Source: Pseudomonadota bacterium (lineage in GTDB: Bacteria > Pseudomonadota > Alphaproteobacteria > Rhizobiales > Rhizobiaceae). From it: 64,000 nt of DNA. Location of the stretch: contig JAEXYH010000015.1 of NCBI GenBank assembly GCA_023451735.1, forward strand, positions 1 to 64,000, written 5' to 3'. Below, piece after piece: positions 8,142 to 18,018 of this stretch (its first letter is position 1; every line of letters begins with the position of its first letter). A program made the position numbers and the translations under genes. The notes beneath the pieces were generated by a model that saw only the letters and a program-made list of their open reading frames with translations, was not told the DNA's origin and ran no database searches.

Positions 8142-9421
8142 CACTCGTATCTCAGCGCGTCGACAGGATCGAGCCGCGCGGCGCGCCATGACGGATACAG
8201 CGTGGCGAGGAACGACAGCGTCAGGGCCATGATGACCACTGCCGAGGTTTCGCCGACATCGATTTCCGCGGGCAATTTAGACAGGAAGTAGAGTTCCGGC
8301 GAAAACAGTTCGGTGGAGGTCATCCACGAAATGAACTGCCGGATCGCCTCGATATTCATGCAGACGAGAAGGCCGACGCCAAAGCCGACCAGCGTGCCGA
8401 CCACGCCGATCGCGGCTCCGGTGATCAGGAAGATGCGCATGATGGAGCCTTGCGAGGCGCCCATGGTGCGCAGGATCGCGATATCCGCGCCCTTGTCCTT
8501 CACCAGCATGATCAGGCCGGACACGATGTTGAGCGCCGCCACCAGCACGATCAGCGTCAGGATCAGGAACATGACGTTGCGTTCGACCTGCAGCGCATTG
8601 AAGAACGTCGCGTTGCGCTGTCGCCAGTCGACCAGGAAGATCGGCCGCCCCGCCACCTCGGTCACCGCTTTGCGATAGACGTCGATCTTGTCGGGATTGT
8701 TCGTATAGACCTCGATGGAGGTGACGTCGTTGTTGCGGTTGAAATAGGTCTGCGCTTCCGCCAGCGGCATGAAGACGAAGGTCGAGTCATATTCCGACAT
8801 GCCGATCTCGAAGACGGCCGCGACCTTGTACTGCTTGAAGCGCGGCGTCGTGCCCATCGGGGTCACTGCGCCCTTTGGCGACAACAGGCCGATATTGTCA
8901 CCCGCATGGATCGACAGGGAGTCAGCGAGCCTGCGACCGATGGCAACGCCCTGCCCTTCGTCAAAACCCTCAAGCGTGCCCTGCTTGATGTTCTTGGCGA
9001 TGGAGGTGAGATTGTTCAGATCCGCCGAGCGAATACCGCGCACGAACACGCCGGATGCACCGAAGGCCGAAGAGCCCAGCGCCTGGCCATCGACGACCGG
9101 GGCCGCAAGGCGAATGCCATCCGCGCCATTGATGCGGTCGGCCACTTCCTTCCAGTCAGTGAGCGGACGTTCCAGCGGCTGCACGAGGATGTGGCCGTTG
9201 AGGCCCAAAATCTTGTCCAGCAGTTCCTTGCGAAAGCCGTTCATGACGGCCATCACGATGATCAGCGTGGCGACGCCGAGCATGATGCCGACGAAGGAGA
9301 ACCCGGCAATGACCGATATGAATCCTTCCTTACGGCGTGCACGGAGATAGCGTCCGGACAGCAGCCATTCGAAGGCGGCAAAGGGTGGGGTTCGAACTGG
9401 CTCGCTCATGGCATCATCCAT
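8141..9421 (-). CDS. lolC: Lipoprotein-releasing ABC transporter permease LolC/LolE
   Basis: Inner-membrane permease of the lipoprotein export complex. It has one N-terminal transmembrane segment (FISVIAGFSFVGIMLGVATL), a large periplasmic MacB-like domain and three C-terminal segments (starting NVMFLILTLIVLVAALNIVS), with the coupling-helix region PVDALRYE at the end. At 426 residues it has family length. Like many alphaproteobacteria, only one LolC/E gene is next to lolD, so it probably acts as a homodimer. A GGGAG site supports the 9421 start. An alternative ATG lies 12 nt inside. Confidence 0.93.
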   Translation of the reverse strand: MDDAMSEPVRTPPFAAFEWLLSGRYLRARRKEGFISVIAGFSFVGIMLGVATLIIVMAVMNGFRKELLDKILGLNGHILVQPLERPLTDWKEVADRINGADGIRLAAPVVDGQALGSSAFGASGVFVRGIRSADLNNLTSIAKNIKQGTLEGFDEGQGVAIGRRLADSLSIHAGDNIGLLSPKGAVTPMGTTPRFKQYKVAAVFEIGMSEYDSTFVFMPLAEAQTYFNRNNDVTSIEVYTNNPDKIDVYRKAVTEVAGRPIFLVDWRQRNATFFNALQVERNVMFLILTLIVLVAALNIVSGLIMLVKDKGADIAILRTMGASQGSIMRIFLITGAAIGVVGTLVGFGVGLLVCMNIEAIRQFISWMTSTELFSPELYFLSKLPAEIDVGETSAVVIMALTLSFLATLYPSWRAARLDPVDALRYE

Positions 9422-9497
9422 CGCCCGACTCCCATACGAATCGGGCTTATTCTAGCCGTATCACGGATGATGCGGCGACCACTCAGTGGATAAGTCG

Positions 9498-10817
9498 TCA
9501 GGACGTCAGCTTTGCGACGACCTCAGCCGGCGAAATGTTTTCGCGCGATCCGTCGCTGCGCTTCTTCAGCTCGACCTTGCCTTCGGCCAGTCCCTTCGGC
9601 CCGACAAGGATCTGCCAGGGCACGCCGATCAGATCGGCAGTGGCGAACTTGCCGCCGGCGCGCTGGTCGGTGTCGTCATAAAGCACATCGACGCCCTTCG
9701 CCGAGAGCTCCTTGTAGAGCGCCTCGCAAGCACCATCGGTATCCGGCGAGCCCTGCTTGAGGTTGAGGATCGACGCACGGAAAGGAGCGACCTCCTCCGG
9801 CCAGATGATGCCGTTGTCGTCATGGCAGGCCTCGATGATGGCGCCGAGCAGACGCGACACGCCGACGCCGTAAGAACCACCATGGATCGGCACTTCGGTG
9901 CCGTCCGGGCCCGCGACCTTTGCTTCCATGGCGTCCGAATATTTCGTGCCGAAATAGAAGATCTGGCCGACCTCGATGCCGCGGGTGTTGAGGCGGCGGT
10001 CTTCCGGCACTTCGCTCTCGAAGCGCGCGGCGTCATGCACGTCTTCGGTTGCGGCGTAGATCGACGTCCACTGATTGATGATCGGCGTGAGATCGCCGCT
10101 GTAATCGACATCGGCCGGAGGAATCGGCAGATCGAGCACGTTCTTGTCGCAGAACACACCGGACTCGCCGGTCTCTGCGAGCACGATGAATTCGTGTGAA
10201 TGATCGCCGCCGATCGGACCGGTCTCGGCGCGCATCGGGATCGCCTTCAGGCCCATGCGGGCGAAGGTGCGGAGATAAGCGACGAACATCTGATTGTAGG
10301 AGTGCTTCGCGGCGGCTTCGTCGATGTCGAAGGAGTAGCCGTCCTTCATCAGGAATTCGCGGCCGCGCATCACGCCGAAGCGCGGACGCTGCTCGTCACG
10401 GAACTTCCACTGGATGTGATAGAGATTGAGCGGCAGGCTCTTGTAGGACTTCACATAGCCGCGAAAGATCTCGGTGATCATTTCCTCGTTGGTCGGCCCG
10501 TAGAGCAGCTCGCGCTTGTGGCGATCGGTGATGCGCAGCATCTCCGGACCGTAAGCATCGTAGCGGCCGCTCTCGCGCCAGAGGTCGGCGAGCTGCAATG
10601 TCGGCATCAGGAGTTCGATGGCGCCGGCGCGGTTCTGCTCCTCGATCACGATTTGCTGGATCTTCTTGAGCACGCGCAGGCCGAGCGGCAGCCAGGCATA
10701 GATGCCCGCGGCTTCCTGGCGGATCATGCCGGCACGCAACATCAGGCGATGCGAAACGATCTCCGCTTCTTTCGGCGTTTCCTTGAGGATGGGAAGAAAA
10801 TAGCGCGACAGCCGCAT
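9498..10817 (-). CDS. proS: Prolyl-tRNA synthetase
   Basis: Charges tRNA-Pro with proline. A class II enzyme of about 439 residues starting MRLSRYFLPILKETPKEAEI, with motif 2 (QWKFRDEQRPRFGVMRGREF) and motif 3 (GVGVSRLLGAIIE), then an anticodon-binding domain ending VVAKLTS. It lacks the approximately 180-residue editing insertion of the E. coli enzyme, as is usual in alphaproteobacteria. The upstream in-frame ATG at 10949 would add 44 unrelated residues. Confidence 0.97.
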   Translation of the reverse strand: MRLSRYFLPILKETPKEAEIVSHRLMLRAGMIRQEAAGIYAWLPLGLRVLKKIQQIVIEEQNRAGAIELLMPTLQLADLWRESGRYDAYGPEMLRITDRHKRELLYGPTNEEMITEIFRGYVKSYKSLPLNLYHIQWKFRDEQRPRFGVMRGREFLMKDGYSFDIDEAAAKHSYNQMFVAYLRTFARMGLKAIPMRAETGPIGGDHSHEFIVLAETGESGVFCDKNVLDLPIPPADVDYSGDLTPIINQWTSIYAATEDVHDAARFESEVPEDRRLNTRGIEVGQIFYFGTKYSDAMEAKVAGPDGTEVPIHGGSYGVGVSRLLGAIIEACHDDNGIIWPEEVAPFRASILNLKQGSPDTDGACEALYKELSAKGVDVLYDDTDQRAGGKFATADLIGVPWQILVGPKGLAEGKVELKKRSDGSRENISPAEVVAKLTS

Positions 10818-11335
10818 CGGGAAACCCAGTGGAATCGGAGTGAAATCGGAAGGCCGAGTGAAACCGGATCGGGCGGCAAAACACAAGGGCGGCGGCTTCG
10901 GCAAAGCCTGTTGGAGCGCAGCGGCATTGATCATGAACGCCCACCGCAACCTGTACGATTTAAATCGGGCAAATCCGCCTGATCATCACAACCTTTAGTG
11001 GCAAAGCATCATTAATTTCTATGCATGCCTCAATTTTGAACAGACTATGCCGAATTTGATGACAAACACAAAAAGTTCAGCTACGAATCCAATCTCAGAC
11101 ACATCCGCAAGGATGCATCTGGAGGTCCAAGTCTCGGGAGGAACCCTGACGCGCTAAAGCAGCGTCAACCCGCCAATCAAAGGATAAAATCCAACGATCG
11201 GGGTATATAGGGTCGACACAATTTTCCGAGCAGGGCCATGTGCCCTGCTCTTTTTTTTGAGCAAGCACGCGCTCTTTCGCCAATTCAGATGATGGATGCA
11301 ACGCGGCCAATTGTTGCACGCGAATGTAACGTTCT
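10818..11335. other. Intergenic region with possible small RNA
   Basis: About 500 bp upstream of proS without a convincing protein gene. On the plus strand it ends in a strong intrinsic terminator (11228-11258). Before that come several short stems: CATCC/GGATG around 11101-11114, TGACGC/GCGTCA around 11146-11167 and GGAT/ATCC around 11182-11192. These could be part of a plus-strand small RNA. No family was recognised. Confidence 0.4.
11228..11258 (+). terminator. Strong intrinsic terminator with no gene in front
   Basis: GAGCAGGGC (11228-11236), a 5-nt loop and GCCCTGCTC (11242-11250), then eight T. The T-run shows it serves plus-strand transcription, yet the neighbouring protein genes are all on the minus strand. 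Confidence 0.85.
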
Positions 11336-11429
11336 GCCGTAGGGCGGATGAGCCGAAGGCGTAATCCGCCGCGGAGTTTCAGCTTTGAATTCGGCCGGCG
11401 GATTACGCTGCGCTCATCCGCCCTACGGC
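11336..11429. repeat. Palindromic repeat, family B
   Basis: GCCGTAGGGCGGATGAG (11336-11352) is the exact complement of 11413-11429. An inner pair (GGCGTAATCCGCC and GGCGGATTACGC) is also present, giving a 94-bp branched palindrome. The sequence family differs from copies A. It ends directly against the stop of the gene at 11430. Confidence 0.85.
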
Positions 11430-11801
11430 TCAGCGTTTCGGCTTGATCCCCGACAGCCACGAACACACCAGCCCCTGCGATGCGCCGACGAGACCGAAGG
11501 TCAGCACCTGCGGCAGCGGGATCGGCACCGAGGTCCAGATCTGCAACATCGCGATGCTGACCACATAGCCGGTGATCGCCGATGTCAGCACCTTCGGCCA
11601 CAAGCCCATCTTGTCTTCCAGAAACCAGTCCTCGCCCCACATGATCAGCGACGGGATCAGTCCAAACCAATAGGCAAACGGCAGCCCCATGATGAAACCG
11701 GGAACGCCGCCGATGATACGACCGCTGAGCACTTCGCGTATCTCGAATGTGGCAAAGCCGACGGCGGGTCCGAGCAGCAGGAACAGCAGAAAGCGCTTCA
11801 T
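11430..11801 (-). CDS. Small polytopic membrane protein
   Basis: A 123-residue protein with about three to four hydrophobic segments: MKRFLLFLLLGPAVGFATF, IIGGVPGFIMGLPFAYWFGL, VLTSAITGYVVSIAML and VLTFGLVGASQGLVCSWLSG. Possibly of the DUF5413 type known from Bradyrhizobium relatives, but that assignment is from memory. It lies 24 bp downstream of the DUF1467 gene on the same strand, probably in the same operon. Function unknown. Confidence 0.7.
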   Translation of the reverse strand: MKRFLLFLLLGPAVGFATFEIREVLSGRIIGGVPGFIMGLPFAYWFGLIPSLIMWGEDWFLEDKMGLWPKVLTSAITGYVVSIAMLQIWTSVPIPLPQVLTFGLVGASQGLVCSWLSGIKPKR

Positions 11802-11825
11802 GCAGTGCTCCCTTTCAAACCGACG

Positions 11826-12101
11826 TCACAGTGGAATGCCCATCAGCTTCGACAGTCGCTCGATATTGAGATAGCCGGCATTGTTTGCAGCTATTCCCGC
11901 GGCGAAAAACACGGCCGACAGCACGGTGGTCCAGATCAGCTTGCGTCCCATCCGCGCCATCACGGGCGCGCCGGGATCGGTGCCTGCGACGCCCTCGCCG
12001 GCTTCCTGCTGGCTGCGCACGCCGAAGGGCAGCGTGAGGAACAACGTCACCCACCAGATGACAAAATAGATCGCCAGCGATGTCGAGATCGTATAGGCCA
12101 T
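11826..12101 (-). CDS. DUF1467 family membrane protein
   Basis: A 91-residue protein with two transmembrane segments (ISTSLAIYFVIWWVTLFLTL and the region around TTVLSAVFFAAGIAA), separated by a loop containing PFGVRSQ, typical of DUF1467. In alphaproteobacteria this gene regularly follows mce, as here (7-bp gap). Start chosen at MAYTIS. The longer frame overlaps mce in another frame. Biochemical role unknown. Confidence 0.85.
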   Translation of the reverse strand: MAYTISTSLAIYFVIWWVTLFLTLPFGVRSQQEAGEGVAGTDPGAPVMARMGRKLIWTTVLSAVFFAAGIAANNAGYLNIERLSKLMGIPL

Positions 12102-12108
12102 CGCGCCC

Positions 12109-12513
<405 letters not shown>

Positions 12514-12549
12514 GATGTTTCCTCCGTCTTGTTCTTGCGTTTTGTTTTC

Positions 12550-14226
12550 TTATTGGTCGACCACCAGCACCTGCACATAGCAGATGGTCTTCTTACCCCA
12601 CTGCTCGGCCAGCGAGGAGCGGACCGCTCGCCGCACCGACTCCGCCATCGCATCGGGATCGCGCTTGCGCGCCTTGGGCAGGTTCTCCACCACCTCGACC
12701 ACGATGTCGTAGACGATATCGTCGAGCAGCAGGCCATTGCTGTTCTTTTCCGGGATGCCGATCAGATCCACGGCGGGATCGTCGAGCAGATCGCCCTTGC
12801 TGTTGATCGCCAGCGCGACCATCGCACAGCCGGCAAAGCCGAGGCGACGGCGCTCGGTCACGGCGCGCGACTTCTCGCTTTCGAGGATCCCTCCGTCCTT
12901 GAAAATGCGGCCGGACGGCAATTGATCGATGACTGCAGGAGCGCCGGGGCCGAGCACGACGAGATCGCCGGTCTTGACGATCATCACATTCGGCACGCCG
13001 CAAGCGCGCGCGAGTTTGGCATGTTCGGAGAGATGCAGCGCCTCGCCATGCACCGGGATCAGCAATTCCGGACGGACCCAGGAAATCATGTCGCGCAGTT
13101 CGTCGCGACGCGGATGGCCGGAGACATGAACGAGCGCATCGCGATCGGTGATGACTTCGATACCCTGGGTGACCAGGCCATTGATGATGGTGCCGACCGC
13201 CTTCTCGTTGCCCGGAATGGTGCGCGACGAGAAGATCACCGTGTCGCCCTTGTTGAGCGTCACCAGCGGATGATCATCATTGGCGATGCGGGCCAACGCC
13301 GCGCGGCTTTCGCCCTGGCTGCCCGTGCAGAGCGCCAGCACCTTGTCCGGCGGGAAATGGCCGTAATAGTCGGCATTACGGAAGGCCGGCAGACCGTCGA
13401 GATAGCCGCATTCGCGCGCCACCTGTACGACACGCTCCATCGCGCGGCCGACGAGGACAACTTCACGGCCTGCAGCCTGTGCGGCTTCGGCAACGGCACG
13501 CACGCGGGCAACGTTCGAGGCAAAGGTCGTCACAGCGACGCGGCCCTTGGCACCCATCACCAGTTTTGTCAGCGTCGCAGCGACTTCCATCTCGGACGGT
13601 GAGCGGCCGTCGCGGACGGCGTTCGTGGAGTCACCGATGATCGCCAGCACGCCCTCGTCGCCGAGTTCGCGCAGGCGCTTCTCGTCGGTGGGCTTGCCGA
13701 TGATCGGGGTCGGATCGATCTTCCAGTCGCCGGTATGCAGCACGGTGCCGGCGGGCGAATGGATCGCGATGGCGTGGGATTCCGGGATCGAATGCGCGAC
13801 CGGAATCATTTCGATATCAAACGGGCCGACATTGAAGCGCGAACCGGACTCGACGACCGTGACCGGGATTTTCGGCGAGCCACGCTCGGCCGCACACTTG
13901 GCCTCGAACAGCGCCGCCGAGAACTTGGTCGCATAGATCGGGCATTGCAGTTTTGGCCACAGATCGATGATGGCGCCAAAATGGTCTTCGTGGGCGTGCG
14001 TGAGCACGAGGCCGACGAGGTTCTTCTTCTGCTTCTCGAGGAAGGTGATGTCGGGCATCACCAGATCGATGCCGGGCAGATGTTCTTCGTCGCCAAAGTA
14101 GACGCCGAGATCGATCGCCAGCCAGCTCCGTTGATGGCGGTTGCCGAGGCCATAGATCGACAGGTTCATGCCGATCTGGCCGACGCCGCCGAGCGAGGCA
14201 AATGTGAGTTCGTCGGGTCGTGTCAT
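12550..14226 (-). CDS. rnj: Ribonuclease J
   Basis: A metallo-beta-lactamase/beta-CASP ribonuclease with 5'-3' exo- and endonuclease activity in rRNA and mRNA maturation. The 558-residue product starts MTRPDELTFASLGGVGQIGM. The metal motif THAHEDH is at residues 76-82 and the beta-CASP region contains SGHPRRDELRDMISWVRPEL and PVHGE. The C-terminal domain is as usual. Start chosen at the ATG that overlaps the birA stop (ATGA). The longer frame runs back into birA. Confidence 0.95.
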   Translation of the reverse strand: MTRPDELTFASLGGVGQIGMNLSIYGLGNRHQRSWLAIDLGVYFGDEEHLPGIDLVMPDITFLEKQKKNLVGLVLTHAHEDHFGAIIDLWPKLQCPIYATKFSAALFEAKCAAERGSPKIPVTVVESGSRFNVGPFDIEMIPVAHSIPESHAIAIHSPAGTVLHTGDWKIDPTPIIGKPTDEKRLRELGDEGVLAIIGDSTNAVRDGRSPSEMEVAATLTKLVMGAKGRVAVTTFASNVARVRAVAEAAQAAGREVVLVGRAMERVVQVARECGYLDGLPAFRNADYYGHFPPDKVLALCTGSQGESRAALARIANDDHPLVTLNKGDTVIFSSRTIPGNEKAVGTIINGLVTQGIEVITDRDALVHVSGHPRRDELRDMISWVRPELLIPVHGEALHLSEHAKLARACGVPNVMIVKTGDLVVLGPGAPAVIDQLPSGRIFKDGGILESEKSRAVTERRRLGFAGCAMVALAINSKGDLLDDPAVDLIGIPEKNSNGLLLDDIVYDIVVEVVENLPKARKRDPDAMAESVRRAVRSSLAEQWGKKTICYVQVLVVDQ

Positions 14227-15035
14227 TCGCTTGTTGTCCTTGCCGACGCCGCGGAGCCGAAGTGAACATCGCCCGCCGAGACCGGCACGCGTCGGCCGTC
14301 TGCAGTCGCGACGATCAGACAACCGGCGTCGTCAATCGTATCGAAGATTCCAGAAAGTGTGGAGTTTCCAGCCTGTACGGACACGGGCTCGCCGAGTCCA
14401 GCGGCGCGGTCCAGCCAGGCGGTGCGAATAGCTCCAAAACCGCGGCCGCCATCCCAGATGGCGCGGTATTCGGCCCAGGCGTCCGATAGCGCGGTAAAAA
14501 GCCCCTCGGCATCGACATTGAGGCCCAGGTTCCGCAGCGATGTGGCTGGATATGGCGTGTTGTCGGGATGCGCCACGACATTTGTGCCGATGCCGACGAC
14601 AACGGCGAGGCCGGATGGAACCGCTTCGGCTTCGAGAAGGATACCGGAGAGCTTGGCCTTCCCGGCCAGAACGTCATTCGGCCATTTCAGGCGGAACTCC
14701 GCCACCGTGTCCGGCGCGCGCATCCGCGCTTCCAGACTGACACGCTGCAGGGCGGCTTCCAGTGCCAGTCCCGCGGCAAAGCCCAGCGTTGCGGCCTGGC
14801 TCGGCACGATATCCATCACTTCCAAAATGCTGCTGGCGAGATTGCCGCGGGGCGCGATCCATGGACGGGAACGACGTCCCTTCCCTGCGATCTGCTCTGT
14901 GGTCACGAACCACATCGGGCCGCGCTCGCCTGCGCGGGCGCGCTCCATAGCCTCGGTATTGGTGGAGCCAGTAACGTCAAAGGCGGCGAGCGTGGTGCCC
15001 GCCGCCTGTGCCCGTGGTCCGAGCGCAAACGCCAC
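14223..15035 (-). CDS. birA: Biotin-[acetyl-CoA-carboxylase] ligase
   Basis: Attaches biotin to carboxyl carrier proteins. A 270-residue monofunctional ligase (no N-terminal DNA-binding domain) with DVTGSTNTEAMERA, the biotinyl-AMP loop GKGRRSRPWIAPRGNLASSI and LKWPNDVLAGKAKLSGIL. It most likely starts at the GTG that overlaps the nuoN stop by one base. The longer open frame continues backwards through nuoN in the wrong frame. It is coupled to nuoN upstream and rnj downstream. Confidence 0.93.
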   Translation of the reverse strand: MAFALGPRAQAAGTTLAAFDVTGSTNTEAMERARAGERGPMWFVTTEQIAGKGRRSRPWIAPRGNLASSILEVMDIVPSQAATLGFAAGLALEAALQRVSLEARMRAPDTVAEFRLKWPNDVLAGKAKLSGILLEAEAVPSGLAVVVGIGTNVVAHPDNTPYPATSLRNLGLNVDAEGLFTALSDAWAEYRAIWDGGRGFGAIRTAWLDRAAGLGEPVSVQAGNSTLSGIFDTIDDAGCLIVATADGRRVPVSAGDVHFGSAASARTTSE

Positions 15036-16471
15036 TAGAACAGCGACTTCGCAGCCAGCTGTGCCGCGCTGACCAGCGGCGCCGGATAGACGAAGAACAG
15101 GATGTTGAACACGCCGGTCACGGCGAGCACCGTGCGCAGCTCGATGCGCATCGGGTCGAGGGCACCTGCCGGCTCGTCGAAATACATCAGCTTGACGATG
15201 CGCAGATAGTAGAATGCACCGACGACCGAGGCGAGCACGCCGACCACGGCGAGCACGAACAGGCCCGACTTGATGGCCGCCATGAAGACGTAGAACTTGC
15301 CGAAGAAGCCTGCCAGCGGCGGGACGCCGGCCAGCGAGAACAGGAACATGGCGAAGAAGAACGCCACGACCGGATTGGTGCGTGAGAGGCCGGCGAAATC
15401 CGAAATGCTTTCGACCTGCTGGCCGTTGCGCTTCATGGTCAGGATGATGGCGAAGGAGCCGAGGGTCATCGCCACATAGATGGCGATATAGACCAGCACG
15501 CCCTGCGCGCCCTCTTGCGTGCCTGCCGCGAGGCCGACCAGCGCAAAGCCCATATGGCCGATGGACGAATAGGCCATCAGGCGCTTGATATTGGTCTGGC
15601 CGATGGCGGCGAAGGAGCCGAGCACCATCGACGCCAGCGACACGAACACCACGATCTGCTGCCACTGCTGCATGATCTCCGGGAACGCGGTGAGCGCCAC
15701 GCGGGTGAATACGGCCAGCGCAGCCACCTTCGGCGCCGAGGCGAAGAACGCGGTGACCGGGGTCGGCGCGCCTTCATAGACGTCCGGCGTCCACATGTGG
15801 AACGGCACCGCCGAGACTTTGAAGCAGAGGCCGGCGAGCAGGAACACGAGACCGAACACGAGACCGATATTGCCGTTCTTGGCTTCAGCTGCGATGCCGG
15901 CGAGGTTCACGGTGCCGGTGAAGCCATAGACCATGGACGAACCGTAGAGCAGCATGCCCGACGACAGCGCACCGAGCACAAAATACTTCAGGCCGGCTTC
16001 GGTCGACTTCGCATTGTCGCGGTTCGAGGCGGCGACGACATAGAGCGCGAGGCTCATCAGTTCGAGGCCGAGATAGAGCATGATCAGGTCGCCGGCCGAA
16101 ATCAGGATCATCATGCCGATGGTCGAGAGCAGCACCAGGATCGGATATTCGAAGATGCGGCGGCTCTCGTGCTCAAGGAATTCGCGCGACAGCAGCAGCG
16201 TGACGGCCGATGCGATGAGCGCAAGAACCTTCAGGAAGCGCGCATAGTCATCGACGATAAAACTGCCGCCGAAGGTGACGAGCTTGCCGGCGGGCAGCAT
16301 CACTTCGGCGATGCCGGTGACGATCAACAGGCAGATGCCGAGCGCGGTCACGAGCCCGGTGGTCTTCGGCCCGTTGAAGGCACCGATCATCAGGAGCACC
16401 ATGGCGCCCACTGCCAGGATCAACTCCGGCAGCACGGGGACAAGTGAATATCCAGCGGTCGTAATGGTCAT
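15035..16471 (-). CDS. nuoN: NADH-quinone oxidoreductase subunit N
   Basis: Antiporter-like proton-pumping subunit in the membrane arm of complex I. A 478-residue protein with about 14 hydrophobic segments, the conserved ELMSLALYVVAASNRDN (key Glu in the fifth helix) and PFHMWTPDVYEGAPTPVTAF (lysine/histidine region). Last nuo gene of the operon. It overlaps birA by one base. Confidence 0.97.
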   Translation of the reverse strand: MTITTAGYSLVPVLPELILAVGAMVLLMIGAFNGPKTTGLVTALGICLLIVTGIAEVMLPAGKLVTFGGSFIVDDYARFLKVLALIASAVTLLLSREFLEHESRRIFEYPILVLLSTIGMMILISAGDLIMLYLGLELMSLALYVVAASNRDNAKSTEAGLKYFVLGALSSGMLLYGSSMVYGFTGTVNLAGIAAEAKNGNIGLVFGLVFLLAGLCFKVSAVPFHMWTPDVYEGAPTPVTAFFASAPKVAALAVFTRVALTAFPEIMQQWQQIVVFVSLASMVLGSFAAIGQTNIKRLMAYSSIGHMGFALVGLAAGTQEGAQGVLVYIAIYVAMTLGSFAIILTMKRNGQQVESISDFAGLSRTNPVVAFFFAMFLFSLAGVPPLAGFFGKFYVFMAAIKSGLFVLAVVGVLASVVGAFYYLRIVKLMYFDEPAGALDPMRIELRTVLAVTGVFNILFFVYPAPLVSAAQLAAKSLF

Positions 16472-16494
16472 AGCGAGATCCTGGTCCGCTGCGG

Positions 16495-18018
16495 TCAGTG
16501 CAGCAGTGCCGCTGCCTTCACGGCAGCAGTTGCAGCAGCATAATTCTTGACGACGAGATCAACCGAGGCCGCCGACATATCGAGGACGGGCTTCGGATAG
16601 ACACCGAACAGAATGGTGAGAATGGCCAGCGGCACCAGCAACAGGCTTTCACGGACCGTCATGTCCTTGATACCCATCAGCGACGGCTTGACCAGATCGC
16701 CGAACACCACCTTGCGGTAGAGCCACAGCGCGTAAGCCGCCGAAAGGATGACGCCGATAGAAGCGACGGTGGCCGTTGGGATCGAGACCTTGAAGGTGCC
16801 GATCAGGGTCAGGAATTCACCGACGAAGCCCGACGTGCCGGGCAGACCGACATTGGCCATGGTGAAGATCATGAACATCAATGCGTAGATCGGCATCCGG
16901 TTGACCAGGCCGCCATAGGCCGCGATCTCGCGGGTGTGCATGCGGTCATAGGCGACGCCGACGCAGAGGAACAGCGCGCCCGACACGATGCCGTGCGAGA
17001 TCATCTGGAACACCGCGCCGGAGACGCCCTGCGTCGTGCCGGCGAAGATGCCCATGGTCACGTAGCCCATGTGGGCAACCGACGAGTAAGCGATCAGCTT
17101 CTTGATGTCTTCCTGCATCAGCGCGACGAGCGAGGTGTAGACGATCGCGATGGCCGAGAGCGTCCACACCAGCGGTGCGAAATACAGCGACGCATCCGGG
17201 AACATCGGCAGCGAGAAGCGCAGGAAGCCGTAGCCGCCCATCTTCAGCATGATCGCGGCCAGTACGACCGAACCTGCAGTCGGCGCTTCCACGTGCGCAT
17301 CGGGCAACCAGGTGTGCACCGGCCACATCGGCATCTTCACGGCGAAGGACGCGAAGAAAGCCAGCCAACACCACATCTGCAGGTTACGCGGCATCGCGGT
17401 CTGCATCAGCGTCGGGATGTCGGTGGTCCCTGCCTGCCAGTACAGCGCCATGATGGCGAGCAGCATCAGCACCGAACCGAGGAACGTGTAGAGGAAGAAC
17501 TTGAAGGACGCATAGACGCGGCGCGGGCCGCCCCAGATGCCGATGATCAGGAACATCGGGATCAGGCCGCCTTCGAAGAACAGATAGAACAGCACGAGAT
17601 CCAGCGCCGAGAAGGTGCCGATCATCAGCGTTTCCAGGAACAGGAACGCCATCATGTATTCCGGCACGCGCTTCGACACCGACTTCCACGAGCACAGGAT
17701 GCAGAACGGCATCAGGGCCGTGGTCAGGATGACGAAGGGGAACGAGATGCCGTCCACGCCCATATGATAGTTGATGGTCGCGGCCAGCCAGGGCGCCTTT
17801 TCGACGAACTGGAAACCGGCATTCGAACCGTCATAGCGCGCGACCATGATCAGCGACACCGCGAAGGTCGCGATGGTCGCCCACAATGCGATCCACTTGG
17901 CGTTGCGATCGGCCGCCTCATCGCGGCCGCGCGCCATCAGGTAGACGAGCACGGCGCCGACGACCGGCAGGAAGGTGGTGACCGAGAGGATCGGCCAGGT
18001 CATGACAGAGCCGGACAT
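16495..18018 (-). CDS. nuoM: NADH-quinone oxidoreductase subunit M
   Basis: Antiporter-like proton-pumping subunit of complex I, 507 residues, polytopic. Recognisable blocks are FLFLETLMIGTFSALDLVLF (Glu in helix 5), KMPMWPVHTWLPDAHVEAPT and KKLIAYSSVAHMGYVTMG. It lies between nuoL (one-base overlap) and nuoN. Translation start MSGSVMTWPIL. A second Met at position 6 is also possible. Confidence 0.97.
   Translation of the reverse strand: MSGSVMTWPILSVTTFLPVVGAVLVYLMARGRDEAADRNAKWIALWATIATFAVSLIMVARYDGSNAGFQFVEKAPWLAATINYHMGVDGISFPFVILTTALMPFCILCSWKSVSKRVPEYMMAFLFLETLMIGTFSALDLVLFYLFFEGGLIPMFLIIGIWGGPRRVYASFKFFLYTFLGSVLMLLAIMALYWQAGTTDIPTLMQTAMPRNLQMWCWLAFFASFAVKMPMWPVHTWLPDAHVEAPTAGSVVLAAIMLKMGGYGFLRFSLPMFPDASLYFAPLVWTLSAIAIVYTSLVALMQEDIKKLIAYSSVAHMGYVTMGIFAGTTQGVSGAVFQMISHGIVSGALFLCVGVAYDRMHTREIAAYGGLVNRMPIYALMFMIFTMANVGLPGTSGFVGEFLTLIGTFKVSIPTATVASIGVILSAAYALWLYRKVVFGDLVKPSLMGIKDMTVRESLLLVPLAILTILFGVYPKPVLDMSAASVDLVVKNYAAATAAVKAAALLH

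Noticed and set aside
11095..11670. 191-residue minus-strand ORF
   Set aside because: It crosses the family B repeat and the terminator and overlaps the small membrane protein gene in another frame, so it is not a credible gene.
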